64,000 nt of DNA from Kitasatospora aureofaciens. Its GTDB lineage: Bacteria; Actinomycetota; Actinomycetes; Streptomycetales; Streptomycetaceae. Positions 1 through 7,616 of the stretch are shown here, in pieces. The position numbers and the translations under genes are program-made. The stretch spans positions 62,001-126,000 of the forward strand of contig NZ_JPRF03000002.1 in the NCBI RefSeq assembly GCF_001188955.3, given 5' to 3'. Numbering within the stretch: the stretch's first letter is position 1; the number at the start of each line of letters is the position of its first letter. The notes beneath the pieces were generated by a model. It was given only the letters and a program-made list of their open reading frames with translations. It was not told the origin of the DNA and made no database searches.

Positions 1-568
1 AGACGAGGTCGACGGTGGTGTCGTCGGTGGGTGTGCGGCGGGCGATGGGCAGGTTGACGAGGTGGTGCAGGGGGTCGTCGACCAGGCCGAGGAGCAGTGG
101 GCCCTCAGGCGGGCAGGAGCGCCTGCCGAGGTAGGGGGGCCAGTGCGGGTTTTGCAGCGCTTGGGCCCACTTGTCGAGGAGGCTGGATTCGGCGGTGATG
201 ACCGCGGTGAAGGCCGCGTCGGTGAGGTAGTAGCGGTGGGAGAGCAGGGTGGCGGTGGCGCCGGAGCGCTTCTTGCCTTCCGCGGTGGTCACGGTGTGGG
301 AGGCGGGCAGGCCGCCGCCGACGGTGTGCAGGTCGCGCAGGATGGCGCCCGGCCGGTCCGCGCGGACGGTCAGTGAGAGGGCGGTGAGGTCGCTGATGTC
401 GTCGCCGCGCTTGCGGCCGAGGGCGCAGGCCAGCAGTCCGATGACGCCGGAGCGGGTGGGAAACGGTGCGGTGTCGCGTTCGTTGAACTCGCTGATCTCG
501 CCCCAGGACTGCAGCGGCGCGGCCAGGCGCAGGAGCAGCCCCCGTGCAGCGGTGGCGTCGGGGCTCAT
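1..568 (-). CDS. cas5e: Cas5e (CasD), 3' end outside window
   Basis: This is the Cascade backbone subunit that holds the 5' handle of the crRNA in type I-E. About 189 codons are visible before the frame runs off the left edge. The N-terminus reads LLLRLAAPLQSWGE, the usual Cas5 opening, followed by RSGVIGLLACALGRKRG, the glycine-rich Cas5 segment. The ATG at 568 overlaps the TGA of cas7e (ATGA), so translation is probably coupled. It is the fifth gene of cas3-cse1-cse2-cas7-cas5. The family is about 220-250 aa, so roughly 40-60 residues are missing, and cas6e, cas1 and cas2 would be expected beyond the edge. Confidence 0.95.
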   Translation of the reverse strand, partial: MSPDATAARGLLLRLAAPLQSWGEISEFNERDTAPFPTRSGVIGLLACALGRKRGDDISDLTALSLTVRADRPGAILRDLHTVGGGLPASHTVTTAEGKKRSGATATLLSHRYYLTDAAFTAVITAESSLLDKWAQALQNPHWPPYLGRRSCPPEGPLLLGLVDDPLHHLVNLPIARRTPTDDTTVDLV

Positions 569-1737
569 GCGCCGGCCTTGACGGGGGCGGGGGCGAAGGC
601 GGCCTCGATGGCGGTGTCGATGAGGCCGGAGAAGGAGTCGACCCGGGTGCCGAGGCCTGCGAGGTCCTTCTCCTCGAGGCTGGCCCACCCGGCGGCGACG
701 GTGCCGCGCCCTGCGAGGAGCTTGTTCGCGGCGGTGGCGTAGCGGGCGAGGGCTGCGCGTGAGGCGGCGGCGTAGCCGCCGTGGTCGCGGGAGAGGACGG
801 GCTGTTCGAACGCGGCGGCGTAGGACAGGGGGCGGTCGCTGCGCACGGCGATGTGGGCGAGGTCGGGGATGGTGTGGGGTGCGGTGGCGGTCTTCTTGGC
901 GCGGGGGATGGAGAGGATGAAGGCTTCGGCGAATCCGGCGGCGAGTTCGCGGGCGGCGGCGTGGTCGTCGCCGAGGTTGTGCGCGAGGTCGGCGAGGTCG
1001 ACGGTGGCGTAGCGGTAGAAGACGCCGGCGCTGAATTCGGCGTGGCCCATGTGGGCGCTGCCGGTGGTGTCGCCCCAGGCGGAGGTGACGTCGTCGACGG
1101 CGGAGAAGTAGTCGAGTTCGACGTCGGTGGGGTGGGTGGTGAGGGCGTGGGCGACCTGGACGGCGCCGTCGACGCCGGCGTCGTCGACTTCGGCGAGCAT
1201 GCGGCCGAAGAGGTTGATGATGCCGTTGCGCGAGCGCAGGATGGCGTCGATGGCGTCCTTGGGCAGGACGCTCTTGTCTGTGGTCTTCTTGATGTCCTTG
1301 GCGTTCTCGAGGTCGGTGCGGTGGGCCGCGGCGAGGGCGGCGAGTTCGGCGACGGCGGTTTCGGGCACGTAGACCATGGCGTTGGTGGTGATGACGGGCG
1401 AGTCCTTGGCGGTCTCGAATTTGATGGAGCTGCCGGCGGCGATGTGCTGGCCGGCGCGCTGGGCGAGTTCGGCGGGCCAGCCGTGCTCCTCCTCGAGCAG
1501 GCGGGTGACGCGGGCGCCGATGCGGCGGGTGCGAAGGGCCTGCTCGCCGAAGTTGTCCTGGTAGTACTCGCGGACGGCGCGCTTCCAGGACTGGCTGCTG
1601 ACGCGGGTGCGTTCGGTGTCGCCGTAGCGGACGGTCTTGACGGAGTTGTTGTCGTCCCGGTTGAGGTTGGCGAACGGGATGCTCTGGACGACGTGGATGT
1701 CGAGGAAGCGGGCGGTGGTGCGGTCGGGGACGGGCAT
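565..1737 (-). CDS. cas7e: Cas7e (CasC/Cse4), Cascade backbone
   Basis: This is the repeated backbone subunit of the I-E Cascade, which polymerises along the crRNA spacer. It has 390 aa, a normal length. The N-terminus has FLDIHVVQSIPFANLNRDD, the conserved Cse4 start, followed by SSQSWKRAVREY. GHAEFSAGVFYRYATVDL in the second half is also typical of the family. An ATG start at 1737 follows a 51-bp gap after cse2, with GAAGGAGAAG just upstream as ribosome-binding site. Its TGA overlaps the cas5e ATG. Nothing suggests inactivation. Confidence 0.97.
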   Translation of the reverse strand: MPVPDRTTARFLDIHVVQSIPFANLNRDDNNSVKTVRYGDTERTRVSSQSWKRAVREYYQDNFGEQALRTRRIGARVTRLLEEEHGWPAELAQRAGQHIAAGSSIKFETAKDSPVITTNAMVYVPETAVAELAALAAAHRTDLENAKDIKKTTDKSVLPKDAIDAILRSRNGIINLFGRMLAEVDDAGVDGAVQVAHALTTHPTDVELDYFSAVDDVTSAWGDTTGSAHMGHAEFSAGVFYRYATVDLADLAHNLGDDHAAARELAAGFAEAFILSIPRAKKTATAPHTIPDLAHIAVRSDRPLSYAAAFEQPVLSRDHGGYAAASRAALARYATAANKLLAGRGTVAAGWASLEEKDLAGLGTRVDSFSGLIDTAIEAAFAPAPVKAGA

Positions 1738-1788
1738 GCTCTTCTCCTTCGAGGCGGGTGTACGGGTGGTCGTGCGGGCCGGACGTGG

Positions 1789-2568
1789 TCAGGCGTCAGT
1801 GCTGCCGGTGTCGTCGGCGCCGTCGGCCTGGTGGTCGTCCTGGTCGCGGGCCCGGCGTTCGCCGTCCTTCTGCAGGGTCCGGTGGTAGTCCTGGAGCCAG
1901 ATCCGCTTGATGGTCGCGGAGCGGCGCCGCCACTGGCAGAGGTCGACGAGGAGCCGGGCCCAGTCGATCTCGACGTCCCGCTCGCGCAGCTGGCGGACGG
2001 CGCCCGGCAGGTGACGGTGCAGCCCGTCGACGCTCTGACGGGTCAGCAGGTTGAGGCGGGTCTCGGCGGAGGTCTCTCGCAGGCCGCTGCCCTGGCCGCC
2101 TTTGAGGACGCCGTCGGCGAACGCGTGGCCCAGGCTGCGCGGAGGATTCCGCTTGGCGGCGGCGGGGCCGGGGTCGTTCTGCGGGCCCGATGCGTCTTGG
2201 TCCGGGCCGCCTGCCGGATCGTCCTTCGTCTGCGCCTGGTTCTTCGCGGCGGCGTACTGGTCGCGGCGCTGCGCGGCGATCAGGGACGCGACGGTGTAGT
2301 AGGCGCGCTGGACGTCGCGGTTGCGCGTCTGCTCGTCGGTGAGCCACGATGCGACGAAACGGTGCATGAACGGCACGGCGTCCAGGTCCTTGCCCACCCC
2401 GCGGCGCAGGGCCGCACGCACCCCGGCGTCCTCATGGCTGCGCAGGTCGATCCTGCTAGTGAAGGCGCGGGCCCGCCCCAGCGTGGGGACCACGTCGGAG
2501 GCATTCGGGCGGGGGGCCTCGTCGTCGGCGGGTTTGGCGGGCCCCGGAATGGCGGCGGTATTGCTCAC
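1789..2568 (-). CDS. casB: Cse2 (CasB), Cascade small subunit
   Basis: This is the small alpha-helical subunit that in Cascade forms a dimer stabilising the R-loop. The product is 259 aa with an Ala/Pro/Asp-rich N-terminal segment. Recognisable features are RAALRRGVGKDLDAVPFMHRF and, near the end, the basic stretch RDVEIDWARLLVDLCQW, both typical of Cse2. The GTG start at 2568 overlaps the TGA of cse1 (GTGA). It is somewhat longer than the E. coli protein, as in many actinobacterial homologues with a low-complexity insert (here about residues 125-165). Confidence 0.93.
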   Translation of the reverse strand: MSNTAAIPGPAKPADDEAPRPNASDVVPTLGRARAFTSRIDLRSHEDAGVRAALRRGVGKDLDAVPFMHRFVASWLTDEQTRNRDVQRAYYTVASLIAAQRRDQYAAAKNQAQTKDDPAGGPDQDASGPQNDPGPAAAKRNPPRSLGHAFADGVLKGGQGSGLRETSAETRLNLLTRQSVDGLHRHLPGAVRQLRERDVEIDWARLLVDLCQWRRRSATIKRIWLQDYHRTLQKDGERRARDQDDHQADGADDTGSTDA

Positions 2569-4163
2569 ATGTCCTCCTTCGTGCTCGTGGCGCGGGTGCT
2601 GGTGCCGCCTGTCCCGGCGGCCTGCTTCACGGGCCCGCCGTACAGCTCGATGCGCGCGGCCGTGACGGCCTTGGCCCCGCGCATGGTTCCCAGCGCGCCG
2701 TAGGTGACGGTGTCGTAGGCCCGCTCGGCAAGGACGCGGAAGGCTGCGGGCGCTGCGTCGAAGTCGCGATCACCGAGGCGCTTCCAGAACTCGGCCTCGG
2801 CGGCCGGCCAGTATCGGGCCGCAGCGTCGACGGCCCACGTACAGTCGCGGATCTTGGGGGCGTCGGTGAAACCGGCCCAGGCCTTCTTAACCGCCCGGTT
2901 GAGACGGTTGCCGTACCGCTCGCCCAGCACACGCAGCCGGCCGATCTCGATCGCGATCGCCGCTCCCTGATCACGCTCGACGAAGCCGAGCACGGGCGGC
3001 GTCGTGGCGTCCACGAACTGCACGTCCTTGGCCTGCCCGTCCTGTTCGAAGCCGAGCGCACGCACCCTCAGCTCCTCCGAGACCTCCGAGGCGGTCGAGA
3101 ACACGGCGGGCCGCCGCGGTTTCGCGCTCCCGGCCGGTTCCTGCAGGAGCAGGGCGTCCAGGTCCCGCCACAAGGCCCGGCGGGAGTCGGCCGGCCGCGG
3201 ATACGCGTTGCCTTCCTTGCTGGTCTGCCAGATCAGATAGGGATCACCCTCGCGCGGGATCTTGTCGCGGAACGCCCACGTGATGAACGCGTCCCGGACC
3301 AGGCGGCCCGTGTCGTCGGGAACGAGCAGCAGCGCGTGCTGGGACCGGGCCGTCAGCCCGGAGCACGGACCCTTGAGCGCCGGCGGCGCCGCCACCGGAT
3401 CGGGCAACTCCTCACGCTCCCACGGACACAGGTCACTGCCGCGCCGCACATCGCGGCCGGGCTCGGGAAGCCCGGCCAACAGGGACTCGAACAGCGACGC
3501 GCCCTCGGGGTGGTACGACAGCGTGCTGCGCAGCGGGCCCGCCGTGCTGTTGGCGGCCTTGACGCTTCCTACGGTGCGGCTGGAGCACCGGCCGGAGGGG
3601 CCGTAGTAGTGCCAGACAAGCAAGTGCAGGACGGCCTCGGCCGGGGTGGGCAGGTCGGGAGCCGCGCTGTTGACGTGCTGGAACCAGGAGTGGTTGTTGC
3701 CCGAGGGGCGGGTGGTGATGAGCTTGTCGACGCCGGCGGTGTTCGCCGGGTCGCACTGCCCGGCCAGGCGCGGGTCCTGGAGGAACGGGTGCACGGGGTC
3801 GAACAAGTCGAAGCGGTCGCGGGTGCGCCCGGTGAACTCCGCGACCGTCGTCGGGTCGAAGCGTCCACGGTCCACGAGGTCGCTTCGGCGCGTCGACCAG
3901 TTACCGGGCCGGGCTTCGTCGAGTCCCGTCATGCGGGCGGTCAGCGCGTACAGGATCCGGTACAGCGCGGACAGGGCGGGCGGAGTGGCGATCGCGACGC
4001 GTTCGATCTGATGGGCGCGCAAGAGGAGTTCGTGCAGTCCGACCTCGACCGGGCGGGCCGTCCCGTCGTGCTCCGGCTGATCGTCCCCTTCGATGCGGGG
4101 GAGCCACCGGACGGGGATCCACGGTTCGTCGACGAGGTTGAAAGTGGGTGGTGCGGATGACAT
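2565..4163 (-). CDS. casA: Cse1 (CasA/Cas8e), Cascade large subunit
   Basis: This is the large subunit of type I-E Cascade, which recognises the PAM and recruits Cas3. It begins MSSAPPTFNLVDEPWIPVRW; FNLVDEPWIPV is the family hallmark. The start is taken at the ATG at 4163 because GGAGG lies 5 nt upstream on the minus strand; an upstream in-frame ATG at 4196 lacks one. The product is 532 aa, normal for the family. HPFLQDPRLAG and the central NNHSWFQHV region are recognisable. The 214-bp gap to cas3 carries the two-repeat crRNA-like unit described separately, so the promoter of cse1 and downstream genes probably lies there. Confidence 0.95.
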   Translation of the reverse strand: MSSAPPTFNLVDEPWIPVRWLPRIEGDDQPEHDGTARPVEVGLHELLLRAHQIERVAIATPPALSALYRILYALTARMTGLDEARPGNWSTRRSDLVDRGRFDPTTVAEFTGRTRDRFDLFDPVHPFLQDPRLAGQCDPANTAGVDKLITTRPSGNNHSWFQHVNSAAPDLPTPAEAVLHLLVWHYYGPSGRCSSRTVGSVKAANSTAGPLRSTLSYHPEGASLFESLLAGLPEPGRDVRRGSDLCPWEREELPDPVAAPPALKGPCSGLTARSQHALLLVPDDTGRLVRDAFITWAFRDKIPREGDPYLIWQTSKEGNAYPRPADSRRALWRDLDALLLQEPAGSAKPRRPAVFSTASEVSEELRVRALGFEQDGQAKDVQFVDATTPPVLGFVERDQGAAIAIEIGRLRVLGERYGNRLNRAVKKAWAGFTDAPKIRDCTWAVDAAARYWPAAEAEFWKRLGDRDFDAAPAAFRVLAERAYDTVTYGALGTMRGAKAVTAARIELYGGPVKQAAGTGGTSTRATSTKEDM

Positions 4164-4216
4164 GCGGCCTCCGGCGAGGCAGGTACGGGTGATCACAACG
4201 GTGGGTAGGCTCTGCG

Positions 4217-4307
4217 CGGTCCCCGCGCCGAGCGGGGGTGAGCCGTGCGGTGCTTACGAAGCCACCGCATCGGCGAAACAGTCCCCGCGCAGGCGGGGGT
4301 CACACTG
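4217..4307 (+). CRISPR. Two-repeat, one-spacer unit between cas3 and cse1 (CreR/CreA-like)
   Basis: Two diverged type I-E repeats, 4217-4245 and 4279-4307, both keep the CCCCGCG...CGGGGG stem. They flank exactly 33 nt (4246-4278), a standard I-E spacer length. The unit lies alone in the cas3-cse1 gap, opposite in direction to the cas genes and with the same repeat orientation as the main arrays. A possible -10, TAGGCT (4206-4211), sits 5 nt before the first repeat; no convincing -35 is seen. The first 14 spacer bases recur at 4362-4375 directly after AAG. This matches the layout of Cas-regulating crRNA-like RNAs, which guide Cascade to a promoter by partial pairing without cleavage. The function is inferred. 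Confidence 0.8.
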
Positions 4308-4358
4308 CACCCGGACGGGCACCGACCCGTTCGGCAGCAGCACGCTCAACGTAGTGCC

Positions 4359-4394
4359 AAGTGCGGTGCTTACGAGGCTAGTTCGCCGAAATGC
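4359..4394 (+). promoter_or_regulatory. Putative partial protospacer (AAG PAM) in the cse1 promoter region
   Basis: AAG (4359-4361) is followed by TGCGGTGCTTACGA (4362-4375), identical to the first 14 bases of the two-repeat unit's spacer. After that the match becomes patchy, with further similarity (TCGSCGAAA) offset by about 2 nt. The site covers the cas3 stop codon and lies about 200 bp upstream of the cse1 start. On the minus strand a -10-like TAGCCT (4380-4375) falls inside it, so bound Cascade could block transcription of cse1 and the genes after it. Confidence 0.6.
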
Positions 4395-7209
4395 CCACGT
4401 CCGAGTACTCGATCTGCCGCTCGCCCAGCTGGCCTGTCCAGCGCTCGCCGTCGCGCCGCATGCGCAGCAGCGCGAGGTCGGCCAGCAGCGGCCGTTTGGT
4501 CCAGGACTTCGGTGGGGCGTTCTCGTCGGTACGGCCGGCGAGCCAGCTGCCGGGCAACGGCACCGTGTGCCGTATGACCAGCGCGACGGCATCCCTGTCC
4601 ACGGTGCCCGGGGGCAGCAGCACGTCGTGATCGGGGGCCAGGCTCCACGTCCCGGCCTCGCGCTCGAACACGCACACGGCCCGTCCGCTGTCGGCACCGA
4701 GACGGGTGGTCAGCAGGTCCTCCGAAATGCCCAGGCCTCGCTCGCTCAGCCGGAACAGGTCGTCGACGACGTCGTATGGTGCGTCGATCTCCGTCAGCTG
4801 CGCCACCTGTTCCTGCGCGACGGCCGAGGCGATCCGCTCGGCGTCCATCCGCTCGAGCTCCCGCGCGGCGGCCGGCTCCAGGCCGGCCCCGAAATCGTCC
4901 GCGTAGACCTCGTCAATCAGCGACTGGACGTCCTCCGGGACCCGGATCGCGCCCGCAGCCTGCTTTTCGAGTAGCAGGCTGGTGCGGCGCAGCAGGGAAG
5001 CGTCGTAGACGGTGCCCCAGGTACGGGGTGCGGCCACGCGGTCCTTGTCGTCGAGCGGCTCCAGCACGATCATGCGCGGCTCATTGGGCTTTCCTGTCCA
5101 CGCCGGTCGGTTGGGGCGCTCGTGGCGCTTGCCGCGGCCCGCGCGCTGGAGGAGCTGCGCGAGCGGGGCGAGGTCCGAGACGATCAGGTCGAAGTCCAGG
5201 TCGAGAGACTGCTCGACGATCTGGGTTGCCACCAGGATCGAGCCCTCGCGTGGTACGGCCGCTGCCGCCTTGTTCGCGGGCTTCCCGTAGGCGGCTTCGC
5301 ACTCGGCGGTGATGCGCTGCCGTTCGTGGGCGGGGAAGCGGGAGTGGAGCAGCCGCAGGCCGCCGTCCCGGGCAGCGAGTTCGGGCAGGACGGACCGCAG
5401 ATAGCGGTAGGTGCGCTGGGCCTCGTCCACGGTGGTGCAGCAGACGAGGACGCAGCCGCCCTCGGTGGTGGCCGGGGCCAGGATCTCGCGAAGCGCCGCA
5501 CGGCGTCCCTGCTGCCCGGGCTTCTTGGCGGCACCGTCCGCGTCCCGGACGTCCCAGTGCACCCGGCGGCTCTCCATCCGCAGGGTGCGGGCCCGGCTGC
5601 TGCCGACCTTGCGCGGCTCGGCCACCGTTCCACTGTTGGCGTCCACGAAGAGCCAGCCCGGGTAGCAGGGCTCCACGGTTGTGGGCTCGTGGTATCCGGC
5701 GCCGCGCCGGTAGGCGTCGACGAGCGATGAGGCCGCCTTGCCGGTCAGGGTCGCCGACAGCAGTACGACCGGGGCGCCGAATGCCCCGAGCCACTCCAGC
5801 AGCCGCACCAGCAGGCTGTGCATCCACGGGCCGTAGGCGTGTGCCTCGTCCACCACCAGCACCTTGTCCGAGAGGCCGAACAGCCTCAGGAATCCGTAGC
5901 GGACCGGGAGCACTCCGGTGAGCGCCTGGTCGATCGTGCCGTTGGCGAGCGGCGCGAGCAGACCCCGCCGCCCGGTGCGCAGCCACTGGCCGGCCTCGGT
6001 GTCCGCGAGCACGGCGGTCCCGTCCGTCGAGCCCTGGCCAGCGGCGTAGTCCGGGCTCAGCCAGGCCATGCTGTGCATGAGGGTAAGCGCTCGGTCGCCC
6101 TCGATGTTCGCCTCCGCGAACCCGCGGACCCTGGTGAACATGGCGTCCGCCGTGGCCATCGTCGGCAGCGCGAAGTAGACCCCGGAGGCGCCGGAGGCCC
6201 GCGCCATCACCGAGGCCGCGTGGAGGGCGGTCTCGGTCTTGCCGTCTCCGGTCGGAGCGGTGACCAGCAGCAGCCCGGGCCCCTTCACCTGACTGGGCAG
6301 GTGCTCCGCGATGTCGGACTGCAGTGCGTTCGGGGGGAACGGGAACTGCTGAGAAAACGGCTTGTTCGGGAAGAGGGCGCGCCCGAGCCCGGCGTCACGC
6401 ACCCACCTCGGTGCCGCCATGATGACCGACTGGAAGTGCTCGGTGAGCTCTGCGTCGCAGGCTTTCCAGGCCTCGCCGGGCATTCGGGGCTCAATGACGT
6501 CGACTTGGCTGGCCAGCCAATCAGCCAGCACGACGAGCCCTACGACCACCACCGCCAGCTCACCGGGGAGCACGGACTCCAGCGCCTTCTCGGCACCGAC
6601 CGTCCGCCTGACCGCATGCGCGTGGGCCAGCCGTTGTGCCTGCCAGCCTTCGGCAGTGCCGAGACCGGGCTGGTAGCCGGATGGCTTGGCGATCTCCTTG
6701 GCCAGCAACGCCTCAGCGAAGCAGCCGTGGTGGCCACCGAGGAGCTGGGCGACCTGGTGGGCCGGCGACTGCTTCACCCGCTTGCTGAGCGGGTAGCCGC
6801 ACTTCCTGAAGAACTCGACCAGGCCCCAGTGCGTCGCCGTCTCGTGCCTCAGGTAACCACTGCGCTTCGCCGCCGGGTTGTCCTCCGCGTACGCCGGATC
6901 GGCAAGCAGCTTCGCGAACTCCTCGGCGACCTGCTGCTGGAAGTGAAGCGAAATCTTCCCGATGTCATGCAGCCCTGCCCACAACATCACCATCTCCCGG
7001 GCCTCACGCTCCGCGACACCCATGGCCACCGCAAGCCGCCTCCGTACGCGCTCGCTCAGGACCGCGTCCCACAGGGCACCCGCGACGGCCGCAGTGTCCA
7101 GGAGATGGCAGATCACGGGATACGGACCGGGCAAGCCCGCGCTCTTGCCCCACAGACGCCGATCTGGACGCTCAGGTCCGGAGACACCGACGAGGTAGCT
7201 GTCAGTCAT
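4378..7209 (-). CDS. cas3: Cas3, HD nuclease-helicase
   Basis: This is the type I effector nuclease-helicase that degrades target DNA after Cascade binding. Numbered from the ATG at 7209 (MTDSYLVG), the HD domain shows CHLLDTA (His35), GLHDIGK (His-Asp 81-82) and GGHHG (about 158). The SF2 helicase has Walker A APTGDGKTE (about 318-326), DEAH (454-457), SATLTGK (motif III) and QRAGRGKRH (motif VI). All key residues are present. An alternative ATG at 7251 would add 14 residues; neither start has a clear Shine-Dalgarno, and 7209 fits family alignments better. The 943-aa length is normal. Its upstream region is shared with the leader of array 1. Confidence 0.96.
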   Translation of the reverse strand: MTDSYLVGVSGPERPDRRLWGKSAGLPGPYPVICHLLDTAAVAGALWDAVLSERVRRRLAVAMGVAEREAREMVMLWAGLHDIGKISLHFQQQVAEEFAKLLADPAYAEDNPAAKRSGYLRHETATHWGLVEFFRKCGYPLSKRVKQSPAHQVAQLLGGHHGCFAEALLAKEIAKPSGYQPGLGTAEGWQAQRLAHAHAVRRTVGAEKALESVLPGELAVVVVGLVVLADWLASQVDVIEPRMPGEAWKACDAELTEHFQSVIMAAPRWVRDAGLGRALFPNKPFSQQFPFPPNALQSDIAEHLPSQVKGPGLLLVTAPTGDGKTETALHAASVMARASGASGVYFALPTMATADAMFTRVRGFAEANIEGDRALTLMHSMAWLSPDYAAGQGSTDGTAVLADTEAGQWLRTGRRGLLAPLANGTIDQALTGVLPVRYGFLRLFGLSDKVLVVDEAHAYGPWMHSLLVRLLEWLGAFGAPVVLLSATLTGKAASSLVDAYRRGAGYHEPTTVEPCYPGWLFVDANSGTVAEPRKVGSSRARTLRMESRRVHWDVRDADGAAKKPGQQGRRAALREILAPATTEGGCVLVCCTTVDEAQRTYRYLRSVLPELAARDGGLRLLHSRFPAHERQRITAECEAAYGKPANKAAAAVPREGSILVATQIVEQSLDLDFDLIVSDLAPLAQLLQRAGRGKRHERPNRPAWTGKPNEPRMIVLEPLDDKDRVAAPRTWGTVYDASLLRRTSLLLEKQAAGAIRVPEDVQSLIDEVYADDFGAGLEPAAARELERMDAERIASAVAQEQVAQLTEIDAPYDVVDDLFRLSERGLGISEDLLTTRLGADSGRAVCVFEREAGTWSLAPDHDVLLPPGTVDRDAVALVIRHTVPLPGSWLAGRTDENAPPKSWTKRPLLADLALLRMRRDGERWTGQLGERQIEYSDVGISAN

Positions 7210-7495
7210 GGCCGAACACCTATCAGCCACCACTGACACCGATGCTGACACTCAGGTCCCGGAGGTCGTGGCTCAGCCACGGACTGACGCCCTGCTGCGC
7301 TGTCTTCGGGTAGTTCTGTCCGGCTGCCGGGAGCTGCAGGAACCGCGGGAGACAGCGTGGTCCTCCCCGCGAGCACAGGGTCAGCCTCACGGGACAAGAC
7401 ACCTCCCCAGTCAGGCGGGCTCACGCACACGTTCGACCGCGCCGACAAGTTGCGCACGTACTCCCGCCCAAACCGAGCACACACCCAACGTGGAG
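7210..7495. other. Intergenic region between cas3 and the array 1 leader
   Basis: This holds no convincing gene. It should contain the cas3 promoter (minus strand). No -10/-35 pair is clear, and no CRISPR-like repeat is seen. Confidence 0.5.
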
Positions 7496-7616
7496 CCTGC
7501 GCCATGACACGATGAAGTTCGCTCCTTGACACCACAACAGCGCATCCACCATCACATCCCGCCCTACAACACAGTCAATAAACAGCAAAGGCCCTGCTAC
7601 GCCGCAGGTCAGAAAG
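7496..7616 (+). promoter_or_regulatory. CRISPR leader 1
   Basis: This AT-richer segment lies directly before array 1 and shares blocks with the leaders at 12790, 15971 and 21303. The shared blocks are TGACACGATGAAG, then CCTTGACACCACAACA, then CAAAGGCCCTGCTACGC and GCAGGTCAGAAAG next to the first repeat. The conserved TTGACA (7526-7531) could be a -35, but no good -10 follows at 17-18 nt. The repeat-proximal block is the part retained in every leader, which suggests it guides spacer integration. Confidence 0.75.

Noticed and set aside
1..568. cas6e, cas1 or cas2 at the left edge
   Set aside because: Only cas5e is visible; the others would lie beyond position 1 and cannot be claimed.
781..2703. 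Long plus-strand reading frame (640 codons) opposite cas7e-cse2
   Set aside because: Glycine/Val/Ala/Glu-rich shadow of the minus-strand cas genes produced by high GC third positions; no start signal and no family.
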